Source: Choanephora cucurbitarum (Eukaryota > Mucoromycota > Mucoromycetes > Mucorales > Choanephoraceae). From it: a stretch of 64,000 nt of DNA. This document shows, one piece after another, positions 10,047-22,379 of the stretch. The DNA is taken from the NCBI GenBank assembly GCA_025331435.1, contig JAIWNI010000108.1, positions 1-64,000 on the forward strand. Reading direction: 5' to 3'. Position numbers and translations under genes: made by a program. The notes beneath the pieces are model-generated. The model made no database searches. It was given only the letters and a program-made list of their open reading frames with translations, and was not told the DNA's origin. Positions within the stretch are counted from its first letter, which is position 1, and each line of letters starts with the position of its first letter.

Positions 10047-12369
10047 TCAAGTGGATTGAGCTTTAATGGTGTAACCCAATTGATTCAAAATAGTGTGATA
10101 TATACGACGATAGACACCTTCTTGATCTTCTTCTGCTTCTATCAGTTTAACACCCAGTCGACCTCCTGCCCAACGTGCTTGATAGATCATCAGTGTAAAT
10201 GGTATCGGTGTATGGATCTCTATCAATTCTTGGTCTGTCTCTTCAAAGGGTTGAAATCGATGCCAATCTGTCAATTCGCAGCGTAATGTGAATGGTTCAT
10301 GAGAAGGTCTATAACGTATGCCTAGTTTTAACAAGACATATTGAGTGTATTTAAGCATATCGTGTGTTGATAGCTTAAAGAGATGGCGATGATTGAAATT
10401 GAATAAACTCTTTGGATGAGCACTCATTTTAGGTATATCAGGTGTTGAGATGCCTAGAAATGTATCTATCTTAGTCTCATCTTCTTCAGTATCTACTGTT
10501 TCTTTCTGTTACCTTCTTCAATAAATCGACCTCCTTGTGAAGGTGATTTAGTACGTCGTCTATCAGATAATGAAGTAGATCGAAAGAGATTCATGGTTTT
10601 CTGTCTAAGTGATAATTCAGTGGAAGAGAGTGAGGTGGGTACGAAATCAACATCTTCTAAGGACTTGTTTAGCAATCGTTTGGCTGCACTTTTACTGCGT
10701 TGTAGCAAGTTGGTTGGTTGAGGTGGATGGGAGACAGGAGAAGCCCAGTCGGATTCTGTATCTGAAAAGACACGGCGTGTATGACTTGGGGGCACGCGTT
10801 CTGTCTTACGTCGCATCAAATTACCTTGATGAGTTGTGTTTGATTTAGCTAGAGAAGTACTAGCAGAACGACCTAATTGAACTGGTGACTGGTAGCCTTC
10901 ACTTTCTAATAAACGATCCTTTGCATCTCGTTCTCTGCGTTCTTTTACGAGTGAATAGATAGAGATTAATGGATCTGATAGGGTGGATTCCATTCTTTGA
11001 GGAGAAGGACGTCGCATGGATAGACGCCATCGTACATTCTCTTGAACAACTGTTGGTGGTGGTGTTTCGCATGAATTGACATAGTCAGGCGAATGAATGA
11101 TCTCATTTAGCTTAGCTTCAATCTCTTCTGGTTCGCCTAATCCAAATCCTTGCATACCCTTGACTACTTCTGGATCGATTTGCTTCAAGGGCTGTCGAAG
11201 AGGTAGATAATTAAAGATAGGCTCATCATATCCCTTATTGATCCATGGATGATGAATCACTTGAGACAGTGTAGCACGCTTTGAGGGGTCAACTACCAAT
11301 ATCTTGCTCAACAGATCCACACAATCTTAAAGAAAAAAAATGACTGATTAGCTCCTATCAAATAGCCCAACCTTCTTATTACCTCGACTGAGATGATCTG
11401 GATAATCCACTAGTCCTGATTTGATCTTTTGGTGAAGTGCAGGTAGACTAGTATCATCAAAGGGTACTCTGCCACATACCAACACATACAGTACAATCCC
11501 TAGACTCCATACATCCACTTCAGGGCCTGTATAATGACGTGCCTGAAGTAATTCAGGGGCAGCAAAATACAATGAACCACAGAATGTATCCAACAGTCTA
11601 GAAGGGGAATAAATATTGGAAAGGCCGAAATCAATAATCTTAATCTCTTGTTGAGCTGTAATTAGGATATTCTCAATCTTGAGATCTATTTTTATGCAAT
11701 TCAGTTCTAATTACATTCAATCTCCGAACAATCTCACACTTTGTTACCTCGGTGAACAATGGAATTCTTATGACAATAATCTAGAATGCGATTTCTATTT
11801 AGGATAACCCGTTTGATTGAATCCCAACAGCAACATATTACCTAAAGCACTCACGATTTGCCTAGTGAATTTGCGAGCCAGTTTCTCACGTAACTTTCCA
11901 TGGCTGATGATATAGTCCAGCAATTGACCACCTTGGATATACTCTAGAAACATATAATACTGATCTCCATGCACCACCCATTCTTTTAATTGACAGATAT
12001 TAGGGTGACGTAAGAGGTGCATAATAGCCATTTCTCGAATGGTTCTCTGTTCTTTTTCTCGAGGTGTATCTTTTGGGTCATTGGTTTTGGTGTGTTCAAT
12101 CTGGTTCGGGTTGATTTTGGGCATAATCTTGACTGCATACTAACATAAAGTCATTTAGAAATGAAGGGTTTATTGCCAAGCAAATGTCAGGTAATGTAGC
12201 TTACTAATTGGTGATCTTTGGGTGATAATGATTCTGCTAACTTGACAGTGCCCATACTGCCTGAGCCTAGTGTCTTTTTATGAATCACATAATTACCGAT
12301 ATGCTGGGTATGATAACGAGGTTTGGGTGATGCTTCTAACTGATATGATATAGGTGAATTGACTGTCAT
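10047..12369 (-). CDS. KIN1: KIN1/KIN2 (MARK/Par-1)-type Ser/Thr kinase with KA1 tail
   Basis: Six exons, 672 aa: 12205-12369, 11842-12139, 11748-11780, 11383-11685, 10513-11325, 10047-10453. The kinase domain covers about residues 28-285: Gly loop '[11 protein letters not shown]', catalytic Lys in 'YAVKIM', '[10 protein letters not shown]', 'DFGLSN', activation-loop T in '[17 protein letters not shown]'. Residues about 290-570 are Ser/Arg-rich and probably disordered. The last about 100 residues ('[16 protein letters not shown]...[11 protein letters not shown]') resemble a KA1 membrane-binding domain. Kin1/Kin2 kinases act at the plasma membrane in polarity, exocytosis and ER-stress signalling. 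ATG at 12369 is preferred over the more distal in-frame ATG at 12489, which would add an F/L-rich segment. The 33-base third exon codes for most of the catalytic loop. Stop is 51 bases upstream of the SNF2 gene start on the same strand. A second KIN-type kinase lies at 19425-21076. Confidence 0.92.
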
Positions 12370-12591
12370 GGATATTAAGAGAGTAAAGAAAAAAAAAGTA
12401 AGAGAAAGAGAAAGAAAGAAGAGAAAGGGAAAATAAAAAAAAAATAGAAGGGAGATGTTATCATTTACTAAACTAGGTAATTTAGCCACCTCCCCTTTTC
12501 ACCTCTTGTCCTACACTACACACTTAGACATGCAAAGTTACTTAATGAAGCCTATGGAATGGGGGGTTCTTTTTTATTGTTATTTTAAGCC

Positions 12592-13637
12592 TTAGAAATT
12601 ACCACAAATGGTCAATTCCCGCATCTGTTGCAATACATCGTCCACTCTTCTGTCATTACCCTGATCAAGGGGAACATAGTTTCGCATACCCTCTAACTTC
12701 TCATAACCTGTCTGGGAAAAGACCAATTGAGATTTCACAAGGGCTTCAAAGACAGGGTCAAGATAAGGCACACGCAAATCAACCACCTTGGGTAAATCAT
12801 GAATAAGAATGCTATTCAGATTCTCATAGAGTTCTCTGGCTAGATTAGCTTCTTGTTCTGCTCTAGGTAAGCGTTGAGGATCCTCGCTGGGTTTATCAAT
12901 CAACTTTCGGACCTTGGATCGTTGAGCATCGTAATCCAACAGTTTCTTATTGCGGCGTTTAATGGCCTCATTTATTTCTGGAAAGTAAGATACAAATCGT
13001 GCTAATGGTTCCAATACAGCCTTTTGGTAGGCAGGATCCTATAGTGTTCAAATTAGCAATGATATACTTACTCAGCCTATCTGTTCATACCAAATTCTCT
13101 TTTGTATCATGTTCTAAGGCTTCAACAGCTCGCTTGTATTCCATTAAAGCAGGATTAGAGGCTGCATTTTCACCATAGAGTTTTTCCATTATCTGAACTA
13201 ATCGAATCTGAGATGCAATGATAGCTAAATACCTTGACATGATCAATATCAAGCTCAAGATCTCTTATTTTTCTTTCTTTTACCTCTTGTAGAGTCAATA
13301 TATTCTTTAGCATGTTTAGCCATCTTGTTTGATTTCTTTTCAAGTCTAAGATACACCACTCAGTATAAAGAAATGATCCACATTCATTATGCTTACGACT
13401 TAAAGCGCTCCAATTCCTCATCGAACTCATTATCTAATGTCTTGTCCGTACCACCTGTTCTTTGTTTAATCTAAGTTGCCAAGCATATAAAAGTCAGCAC
13501 ATGTATCTGATAATACGAATATAGCATAAACTTTACTGTAGTGCCTGCTCTGTTGAGGTTCTTTTTAATGCCATTACTATGCTACTGAGTTAGTGACTGG
13601 ACAACGCATGCGTTTGTTCATCTTACAGAAAAGCCAT
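12592..13637 (-). CDS. RVS161: BAR-domain amphiphysin-like protein Rvs161/Hob3
   Basis: Six exons give 255 aa (yeast Rvs161 is 265): 13627-13637, 13537-13576, 13397-13470, 13284-13345, 13091-13224, 12592-13038. The first coding exon is 11 bases. The N-terminus 'FLNGIKKNLNRAGTT' forms the amphipathic N-BAR helix. The body carries family landmarks: 'DKTLDNEFDEELERF', 'AKEYIDST', 'YKRAVEAL', 'KKLLDYDAQRSKVRKLIDKPS' and 'LRVPYLDPVFEALVKSQL'. There is no SH3 domain, which separates it from Rvs167. The family senses and bends membrane at endocytic sites together with Rvs167 and works with actin. It is divergent from TLS1 with a 364-base shared upstream region. Confidence 0.93.
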
Positions 13638-14001
13638 GATTTGTATATACTATGTTTAATATACGAAAAAAAAAAAAAGAAAAGAAAATGAGAAAAATGA
13701 GAAAAAAAAATAAATGCCGTCATACCTGTTGACCAACTTTCCAATTACAAGCAGGTTAAATGATCGGAAAATGTTTATCCGAACAAAATAAGAGATATCT
13801 CAAATGACATCAACTTCAGGCAACATTTATTGAAAGAAGAGTGGAACAAGCATTCGCTGGAGATGGCACATTTCTTTATTTTTACTGTGGCTGTACCCTA
13901 AGGTCAACTATGTTGCATAGGAGACATTCTTGTGAATATGTGCAAAATTCAAAGTAGAAAAAAGAAAAATCTTTTTTTTTTCTCTTTCACTGTTTGTAAC
14001 T
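13638..14001. promoter_or_regulatory. Divergent promoter between RVS161 and TLS1 genes
   Basis: This 364-base AT-rich stretch separates two divergently transcribed genes and must hold both promoters. It contains A-rich runs near 13664-13710 and a T/C-rich run near 13970-13990, just before the TLS1 start. No clear TATA element was seen in a convincing position. Confidence 0.5.
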
Positions 14002-15042
14002 ATGCCAATTATAAAAAAACAAAAGAATTACCGAAAGAAGAAATTAGATTCAGATGAAGAAGAAGCAATAGACACACCTCCACAAGAGCTAGAGCAGATC
14101 AGGTAAGAGCTTATATCCAATGTGTAGAGTCAAATTCAAACTAAAGATCATCAAGTGCCACGATTGAGGAACTGAGTGAACTGCGTAAAATAAGACGTAA
14201 ACCTGTGGGTGTAGATACAGAAAAGTTACTGAAAGGTGTTGAAAAGAAAAAGAAAAAGAAGAAGCCAGAGGAAGGTGGCTGGAACTTAAAGACAGGTGGT
14301 CTAGTGGACTCTGACGCCTATCGAGCTAAACTCGATGACGATGATACAAATAAAGCAAAAAAACTCAAGTTGGATGCGTTTGCAACAGCCACCAACATGT
14401 TAGATGTCGATAAACACATGTAAGCAATTGCATGCAGCACTCTGTTCAATAAACTAAACCTAGCGACTAGGATGGAATATATTGAAGAACAGATGAAGAA
14501 ACGAAGAGGCGGTAAAGCAGATCCGCGTGATGAAGAAGAAGAGGATCAGATAGATCGTGGTTTAGTGGATATCTATGAAGAACTCTATCAAATTCCTGAT
14601 AGATTAAAAGCAGATAAAAAACCAGAATCAGAAGGAAATGTTCAAGTGTCCACTCAAATGTTAACAGCCATTCCTGAAGTCGATTTGGGTATAGAGTATG
14701 TAGATAGCATGAATTTTTAAAAAAAGGGATAGTAAGAATTGATGCCTTCGTTTCGTTTAGTACTCGACTTAAGAACATTGAAGAAACTGAAAGAGCAAAA
14801 CGAAAGTTGATTGATGATACAGAAGAAGAAAAGGAAGAGGAACCAATGGCCCAGAAAGGTAAAAGAGACATATGCAATAAAAGAATTATTTTACTCATCT
14901 CTTTATGAGCCTAGATCTGCCTTATGTACCAGCTAATTTCGAAAAGCGGATACAGAAGCCATTTAAGCCTAGGCCAGATGCTAAATTGATGGCAACAGAC
15001 GATCAAGCAGTAGCTAAATTTAAACGAAGAATGAGGAAATAA
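14002..15042 (+). CDS. TLS1: TLS1/C9orf78 (Hep59) family splicing-associated protein
   Basis: Five exons, 271 aa (human C9orf78 has 289): 14002-14102, 14156-14419, 14471-14695, 14761-14858, 14915-15042. The sequence is highly charged. Family markers are 'LSELRKIRRKPVGVDTEKLL', 'GGLVDSDAY', the 'MMEYIEEQMKKRRG' segment (usual form ...YIEEEL.KRRG), 'LVDIYEELYQIPD', 'EVDLGI' and the C-terminal 'ADFAVERFKRR'-like end, here 'ATDDQAVAKFKRRMRK'. In fission yeast, Tls1 affects splicing of shelterin and silencing genes through Brr2; C9orf78 is a nuclear spliceosome-associated protein. Several splice sites fall at phase 2, and every junction restores the family sequence. Confidence 0.88.
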
Positions 15043-16404
15043 ACCATCACACAGTAGACATTTCAATTGCTTTTTTCTCAGTAAAGGGTGTTAGATTAGC
15101 CGATATTAAGACGAGAAGGGAGAAGGCGATCTACTCAAGAATGAGGCGCTTTCTTTCTTTCGATACTTGTGTCATTGGGATATGCTTTTGAAGTGAACAA
15201 CAATAAGGCTTGGTAGGTAATTTATGCTGTTTATGCGAGAGACTCCGATAGTAGTAACACGCGACTTTATTGGCTGTTCATTTGATGCTGCTTATTACTG
15301 CCAAATTGCCATTTGAGATTAGACTATCTTTGTCTATAACCAATGATGATATAATTACTTGAAGATGATATGCAGTATTGAGTTTAGTTCTTTACTGAGA
15401 GAGAGAAGTTCTTTTATCGGGGAAACGATAGGCTATCATTAATAGTAGTTGAAAGAAAAAGAATTGCATGGTTTGATTTTTGTCATAAAACAGCTTTCAA
15501 GTTCAACAGCCTGTAAACAAAAAAAAAAGTCAGGCTCTGGACAACAGTGTCATAGGAAACAATTCCGTCATATGAACTTGTCTATCAAACACACGCTTTC
15601 TTCTTGAAGGAGAAATAGTTGCTCTTTTTGGTACAAAACCGCAAGGATGTCTAGGCAACAAAACTTAGACTAGCAGGATAATATAGTTGTTAAAGTTTGT
15701 TCTAACGCGTATCATTTTATTCTTCTCTATTCTTAAATAATGTCGTAGTCTTAAAAAATAAACTAAAAAGAAGGGAACAAATGATTCTTCCTTTTGGACT
15801 GCTTGATCTGCCTTGTATCACCTGTGTTTTTTATTTTTGTTTAGAAAAGTAGTTTTGTTCTTAAATAAGAAAGTCATTCGACAATAAGTTCAGTCACTTG
15901 TAAATGAGCGCTTTATTGCTAAACAAACCCTCTTATATAAAAACGAAAGAAGAAAACGCCTTTGTTTGAATAGGATATCCTAATTAACTTGGCGCTAAAT
16001 AAGCTTTTACGCTTCTTTTTCGTTTAGCTGAACAAGAAAAAAAAAGTTTCTTATTTCTGACACTAAAATAAAGGGGATAGTAAAAACCTGGATCAAGGAC
16101 TCACACTAACGATAAGCTCTAAATGTCTATAATTGCATGATTTTGGGCGGAAGATTTGGAACGAAGAAAGGGTATCTTTGTCCTAAGAAATATATCATTG
16201 AACTGAAAAAGAAAGAAAAAACTTTAAAAAAAAAAGAGAGAAAGAGAGAGGGAAACAAAACAAGGTTTTCTTTATCCCGAATAACTTTTTTTAGCTTTTT
16301 TATCTCACTACAGTCCTCTTTTATTTTTCTCTCTCTTCTGCCCTTTCATTTCTTTTCTCTCTTTCTTTTTTATACATCTTTTCTTAGTGTAGATTTACCA
16401 ACAA
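15043..16404. other. Intergenic region upstream of the NDT80-like gene
   Basis: No coding frame with recognisable features. The right third is pyrimidine-rich (about 16310-16385), typical of the leader of the gene starting at 16405. A 112-codon frame at 16137-16475 is driven by A- and T-runs and overlaps the real first exon in another frame. Nothing else was recognised. Confidence 0.55.
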
Positions 16405-18220
16405 ATGCAACCAAACAAGTGGCCATCAATTCAACCCGAAGCAATGACAAGTTATGTGCCTTTGTCTTACTATAATAATGGCGAATACCCAAGCAATGAC
16501 CCCTCTTCAGGCAGTGAGGGATCTTCCCAGTTACCAGTGTCTTCACCTTTACAACCAGGGTAAGAAATCTTTCCCCCCCTTTTCTTATTTGGATGCACAT
16601 CCTTTATTTTTTATGACACGACATTTTGTTTGAGAGAGAGAGAGAGAGAGAGAGAAAGAAGACTAAATCTCGGTGAACTCATTCATTTGTATAGTATCCT
16701 ATCAATGTCACAACCAGAGACACCACGACCTGAATCTCCCTCCTCGCTTCCTCCCGTCCCACCCAATGCTTCGCTACCAAACAGTAAAATGATAGGTCAA
16801 CCATCAATGCCCTCAAGATCTTCCAGTTACACAACCACATTTCACTCTATTCCCTATTCAAATCCTGGTCCAATCCGAAGAAGAAGAACCGACTCATTCT
16901 TCTCTTTTGAAACCGGCCCCACTTTCACTGAAACCAGACAGCATTATGACTTATGTAGCTTGGATCAAACTAACAAGTAAGTTAGTCTTCAACACATTGT
17001 ACCGTTTCTTACTAAATAAGCAATAGTTTTCAAGCCCATTTGTATGCGAAAATGGACAGAGGATTCTTTAGAGCAGATCAAGACTGGACTTGTTACCGAC
17101 GTAACTACTTCCAAGTTAGCTCAGTTTTCGAAATCCAAGGAACAAATTACGAACTGCGTGGGCCTGAGGTACCTTGTTTGCTTCGAAAGCCAGATACACA
17201 AGAATGGTTACAGGTCGAATACTTCTCGATCGGTATCAGTGCTCGTATAGCCAGTAACGACAAGAAGATTGAGATTGTTCAGCACACACCTAAACGTGAC
17301 AAGGGACCTCAAATCATTCCTGAACCACGCCTAGTCCGCGCAGGTGGCAATTTACATCTAGCCTCCGTGGGGGCAAATCATAATATCGTCACCTTTGAGC
17401 GCCTTCAATTTAAAACAGCGACAGCAAACAACGGTAAACGACGTGCAGCTCAACAATACTATGAAATTGTTATCGATCTCTATGCCAACTTCTCCAATCA
17501 ACCACCTTTGTGTGTTGCCAGCTGTTCATCTGCTCCCCTTGTTGTCCGGGGGCGAAGTCCAGGACATTATGCAGACTCACATACTCGTTTTAGACACAAC
17601 CATCAAGATATAGATTCTCAGCGCCCCCCTCAATCGATACCTATGGCTCCTGATGTTTCCAACAGTACTCATTCTACTCTAGACAACAATGAGCAGTCTT
17701 CTCCTAATACCAGTACGCATTACAGTAGTATACCTAACTCTCCCATCAGTGATTTCGGTCCTTATCCTGGCTACCAAGGATACCCTTACCCTTCATTATC
17801 TACTGGATATTCTTCCATGATGTCAAGCCAGCCTATGTCTCAATATCCATCCTCTCAACCAAATCCATCTCATTTTCAACATGTGAGTTTAATATGGCCT
17901 TATTTTTTTTTTGTTTCATTAATTTTTTTCTTTTTGCTTATCTCTATTCTTAGCATGCATTACCCCCACCTGTTCCACCAACGTCTTCACCTCATATGTA
18001 TCATAGTTACCAAGTCAATGGGTCCAAGGTCAACAAGCAAGATACTGAAAAGATGAATACTGATTATTGGTCATCTCCTCAGCACGACCCTCGTATTCAT
18101 CATGAAGCTCCTCATTATCCTGCAAGCAATCACATGTACATGGCATCATATCAAAGTCGTTTACATCAGCAAGAAGATAATCACTCTGGTTTCTCTGGTA
18201 TTGACGCTGGCCGTTCTTAA
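16405..18220 (+). CDS. NDT80/PhoG-family transcription factor
   Basis: Four exons, 519 aa: 16405-16559, 16695-16976, 17027-17882, 17954-18220. The DNA-binding domain covers about residues 146-335. It contains 'MDRGFFRADQDWTCYRRNYFQ', the Ig-fold strands 'YFSIGISARIASN' and 'IEIVQHTPKRDKGPQ', 'ERLQFKTATANNGKRRAAQQYYEIVIDLYAN', and the hallmark 'VVRGRSPGHYA'. Both flanks are S/P/Y/Q-rich and probably activation regions. The family includes yeast Ndt80 (meiosis), Neurospora vib-1 and Aspergillus XprG (nutrient stress, incompatibility). Which role applies here cannot be told from sequence. Intron 1 holds a GA dinucleotide run. The T-rich segment around 17900 reads as an open frame but contains a clear GTGAGT donor and CTTAG acceptor, so it was treated as an intron. 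Confidence 0.92.
16632..16654. repeat. GA dinucleotide microsatellite in intron
   Basis: About eleven GA units lie within intron 1 of the NDT80-like gene. Probably length-variable among strains. No function indicated. Confidence 0.9.
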
Positions 18221-19424
18221 TCTGTTTCTCTCTCTCTCTCTTTTTTTTAACTAACTTATTTTTATCGTTCATCATTTACAATCACCTAAAATACACTCTA
18301 TAATTTACTATTCCTCCCATATTATATTTATATCGATATCCATTAAAACAAGTTGTATTCTATTTTTTTTTCTTCCTTTGTGTCCAAAAAAAAAGAAAAG
18401 CCTTTTGATTTGCTTTTGTTTGTGAGAAAATAAAATAGAATTTCTACTATGCAAGTTGATCTGGCATTTGGTTTTGATTTGATTCAAACTTCACTTGATG
18501 CATACTGACAACTTTAATTAATCAAGTCAATTAAAGCTGGTGCTTACGCGAGCATCTAAAAAAAGGCAGAAGCGTACAAGTTGTCTTCTTATAGACTTTA
18601 CTATTGAGACGCTGTACTGACAAACTCTCGGGTGTGGCTGCACAATTTAAAAACGATGTTCATGTTGTATTGAAGATTTGTGCTCTTTCAATTTAAGCAA
18701 CTCTCTCCTTTTTTACCTTGTACTTGTCTCTGTCTTTCTCTTCATCTTTGAAAAGCAGTAGTTGAATACCTACTTGAGCTTTGCTCTCATCAACCATTCG
18801 CTTTCGATTCAATTCAGTTCCTTATTCTAAGCGTAGAGTGAAACATATGCAAGCATATGTGCATTTACAGGCTGGTGCACGCACTATTTAGAGCTACAGA
18901 ATAATCTGTTTAATCGACAAGAAAAAAAATCAAATGCTCAAATGACCATTTTCTTTAGCAGTTGGATGGGACTTGTGTAACATGCTAAAAGTGTTCCAAA
19001 GTTGTGTCTGATTTAAGTGACACATTTACTTGATATGCATTAAAAAATCTTGTCTGTTGCTCAATGCAAGTACCACTTAAGGGGTATGCTAAACAGTCAA
19101 CAATCTTGTTTCAATAAAGAAATGAAAGGCTGATTTGTTGATAGATATCTTTGCATAGAGATAATTTTAACCAATATATGCTGTAGAACAATAAATGATC
19201 CGAAAACCATAGAACAAAAAAAAAGTGGTATTCGCCTCGCTATTTATAAAGAAGTAGCCTGTGTGAGATTATCGCAGGTTCTGATTGTCTTTCCTTCTCT
19301 CTTTCTTATTCTCATTGAGCCTACTGCAATCCTCTTTCTTTCCTTCTTCTTCTCTTTTTTTTTTCTTTTTTGATATATCTATATTAGTGCTTAACAAAAT
19401 TTCAGTCTGTAAAGAAGACATTGA
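18221..19424. other. Intergenic region between NDT80-like and KIN-type kinase genes
   Basis: No supported gene. A TTTATAAA element at 19243-19250 lies about 175 bases before the kinase ATG and could be a TATA box, followed by a strongly pyrimidine-rich leader (about 19290-19375). The left part is the 3' region of the NDT80-like gene. Confidence 0.5.
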
Positions 19425-21076
19425 ATGTCTCAATTAAAAAGATCGCACGCTCGAAAAAGTACACTGCTTTCTAGTATTGATGACTTTGAGTTACGCTGTA
19501 GCCTAGGAAAAGGCAGTATGGGGAAAGTCAAGTTGGGCGTCCATAATGTCACTGGTCAAAAGGTAATTGATTCCCTCTTCAAAGTCTTGCTTGACATCAA
19601 CTCATGTATATCGCATTGATATAAAAGGTAGCTGTCAAAATTGTCAAAAGGGCTAATTTCCAAATCAATGGAAACAACAATTTAGGGAGACCATTGACAA
19701 AAGAACAACAGATGAAGGCAAAGAGCAAAGAAGAAACTCGTGAACTACGGACGATTCGAGAAGCTCATATCATGATGTTACTACGTCACCCTAACATTGT
19801 TCAGTTAAAGAACCTAGTAGCAGTCGGTCCTTTCTTCTATATCATCATGGATTACGTCAATGGTGGCCAGCTCCTGCATTACATTGTAAAGCAACATAAA
19901 TTATCAGAGGCACATGCTCGACACTTTACACGACAAATTATCAGTGCTCTAGATTATCTGCATCGAAACTCAATTGTTCATCGCGACTTGAAGATTGAGA
20001 ATATCTTGATAGACAAAGAAGGCCAGAACATAAAGATCATTGATTTTGGACTTTCCAACCTATTCTGTCCCGAGAAACGACTCACAACCTATTGTGGCTC
20101 GCTTTATTTTGCAGCACCAGAACTGTTACATGCAACGCCTTACCGTGGTCCTGAGATTGATGTCTGGAGTCTAGGTGTTGTCATCTATGTCATGGTCACA
20201 GGTTCTGTCCCCTTTGATGACAAATGCATGCCAGGTCTTCACGAGAAAATCAAGCGAGGACAAGTTGCTTACCCAGCTCATCTGAGTCCAGCCTGTCGCG
20301 ATCTACTGTCGCATATCTTTGTGACCAATCCATCCAAACGTATCATTCTGGCTGATATCATTCGCCATCATTGGGTCAATGAGGGGTATACACGGCCTAT
20401 CAAGAACCATTTGCCGCCCCGTGCACCTATCACAGCACCACTTTCACCTATTGTTCTACAGCATATGACCCGTGGGTTCAATATGGGTTCTATAGAAGAC
20501 ATTCAAATCAAGATGGAGATGATTGTTAGTTCGGCAGTCTATCGCTCAGCAGCAGATTATGTTGTTCAGATACAACAGTCAGCCGCTTTGACCACAAAGG
20601 AGCTGATGAAGCAGCCTTACGATGATCCTCAGACAATCCCGGCAGCCTATCACCCATTGCTCTCTATTTATCACCTCACTCAAGAACGCTTACTTGATCA
20701 AGAAAATGGAACAGACAATCCACTTCAGAATGACTTGCACCTATCCAGTCATGACCATACTCAAGAACCCTTAACACCCTCTCCATTCCCTGACTCAACT
20801 TCATTTGGATCACTTTATCATCACACGCGCTCCTTTGTGACCCAAACAACCAACACTTCCTCCTCCTCTTCTTCTATACATCGCCGACGATATCATCTTC
20901 AATCCTCCTCAACAACCTCCCCTTCCTCTAGTTCCTCGCTCGAAAAAATCACCAACAAATTACCCGAGAAACAAAAGCAAGATCCAGCACCAGCACGGTT
21001 TAATTTCATTAATATATTTCATAGATCAACGTCTTCTTTAGCGGCTGTTTTTGCTAAAGTATTATGTACACGATAG
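19425..21076 (+). CDS. KIN1/MARK-type Ser/Thr kinase paralogue without KA1 tail
   Basis: Two exons, 528 aa: 19425-19562 and 19628-21076. The kinase domain spans about residues 22-285: 'LGKGSMGKVKLG', 'VAVKIV', '[13 protein letters not shown]', '[10 protein letters not shown]', '[16 protein letters not shown]' and 'VDVWSLGVVIYVMVTG'. It is clearly a paralogue of the kinase at 10047-12369, but differs in gene structure (1 intron against 5) and at the activation site (TYCGSLYF against TFCGSLYF). The C-terminal 240 residues are Ser/Thr/His-rich and end in 'FINIFHRSTSSLAAVFAKVLCTR'; no KA1 domain is evident. The intron acceptor (ATAAAAG) is weak but restores the invariant VAVK motif in frame. A C10 tract follows the stop. 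The 3' end is convergent with NSA2, 176 bases away. Confidence 0.9.
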
Positions 21077-21252
21077 ATCCCCCCCCCCTTCTTCTTCCTT
21101 AATCTGTAATTATATAAATATGCATACAATTCTAAGCTACAATTGTGAGAGAGAAAATCAGTTTATTATGAGAGGTTTAATTGAACACATAAAGAGAATA
21201 GTAAAAGATGAAGGATGAAAAGAAAAATGTACAGATTATGAATAGTGTTTTT

Positions 21253-22172
21253 TTAGACAAGCAAGACAGCATTGATACAACCATCATTCTCGGGGTTGTT
21301 GGTTACTTGAGCATATTTACCCCAGACAACCTTACCACCAGTTGTAACAAGACCCAATTCAGATACATTGACTTCGAGTACAGTACCCTTTGTGATGACA
21401 CCAAGTTGGGTATAAAGAGGTGATTGAGGGTTCTTTTTGACACCAATGATAGGTAAGCAGAAAGTAGCCTTTAATTCAGGATGTGTAACATGAGCCTTCT
21501 TGTAACGCAAACCCATAGGACGGACAAAACGTTCGTACTTTGGAGGCTTACGGGTGAATCCTTCACCCACAAAGGTGGCCTTTGTCACCAAACGCTTCCA
21601 TTGCTTTGTCTTATTTTTACCAGTCTTCATCACCTTGAACATTTCATCTTCTGCCATACCACGCACTGTAGGCAAAGGAACAGACCATTTACCAGCCTTT
21701 TCCTTTCTCTTTTGCTTGACCATGTTACTGAGGATCTTGGCACGATCTTCACCTTCACGATCCAAAAGATAAGTGGGTACAGCACCTTCGGGAATAGCGT
21801 CGGCAGACTTTTGCTTGGCATTCTTTTCTTCATGTTGTTTAATGGCCTTCTTCATTTGAATCTTTTCAGCATGACGCTTCTTGTTGTGCATCTTGGCCTT
21901 AAAACCATGAAGTTTCTGTGCAATTTGAGAATTCTTGTGAACAAGACGAGCTTCTCTCTTACGTCTAGTAACAATTTGAATGATAAGTTTGCATGTTTCT
22001 TTTCTTTAAGTTATGGATCTTACTTTCTCTCTTCGTAATCGAGACGACGACCATGTCGCTTGATGTGTTCTTCAATATGCTCGTTTTGGGGCTATCGTTT
22101 ACAGTTGTCTTATTAGTTCAAGCTGCATATAAACAAATGATATTTAAGTAGGTTTTGAAGGATAGGTACCAT
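21253..22172 (-). CDS. NSA2: 60S ribosome biogenesis factor NSA2
   Basis: Three coding exons: 22170-22172, 22024-22091, 21253-21964, giving 260 aa (yeast 261). The first coding exon is just the ATG, followed directly by a GT donor. The next exon opens with [21 protein letters not shown], so the joined N-terminus MPQNE... matches the family. The rest is nearly colinear: '[20 protein letters not shown]', '[23 protein letters not shown]', '[31 protein letters not shown]', ending '[11 protein letters not shown]'. NSA2 is an essential nucleolar GTPase-associated factor (with Nog1) needed for 27S pre-rRNA processing; its C-terminal half resembles ribosomal protein eS8. The long plus-strand frames over it are antisense shadows. 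Confidence 0.96.
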
Positions 22173-22379
22173 ATTGTTACTATATAGATAAGGAAGGAAA
22201 GAAAAAAAAAACGAGAAAAAATTGGCTTTTTTTTTTTCTTTTTTGCTTAAACCCGCCATTTATAAAACAGTCACGCTTATGCACCAATAGGGTGGATAAC
22301 TTGGGAGAAAAGGTTTGACAGATCACATGACATAGAGAGGTCATGAAGAATTGTGTTTATTCATATGCCTTACAAAGGA

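Noticed and set aside
16137..16475. 112-codon plus-strand frame upstream of the NDT80-like gene
   Set aside because: K- and F-rich, made by homopolymer runs, and overlaps the conserved first exon in a different frame.
21481..22038. Plus-strand frame of 185 codons over NSA2
   Set aside because: Antisense of a conserved gene; F/L-rich nonsense sequence.
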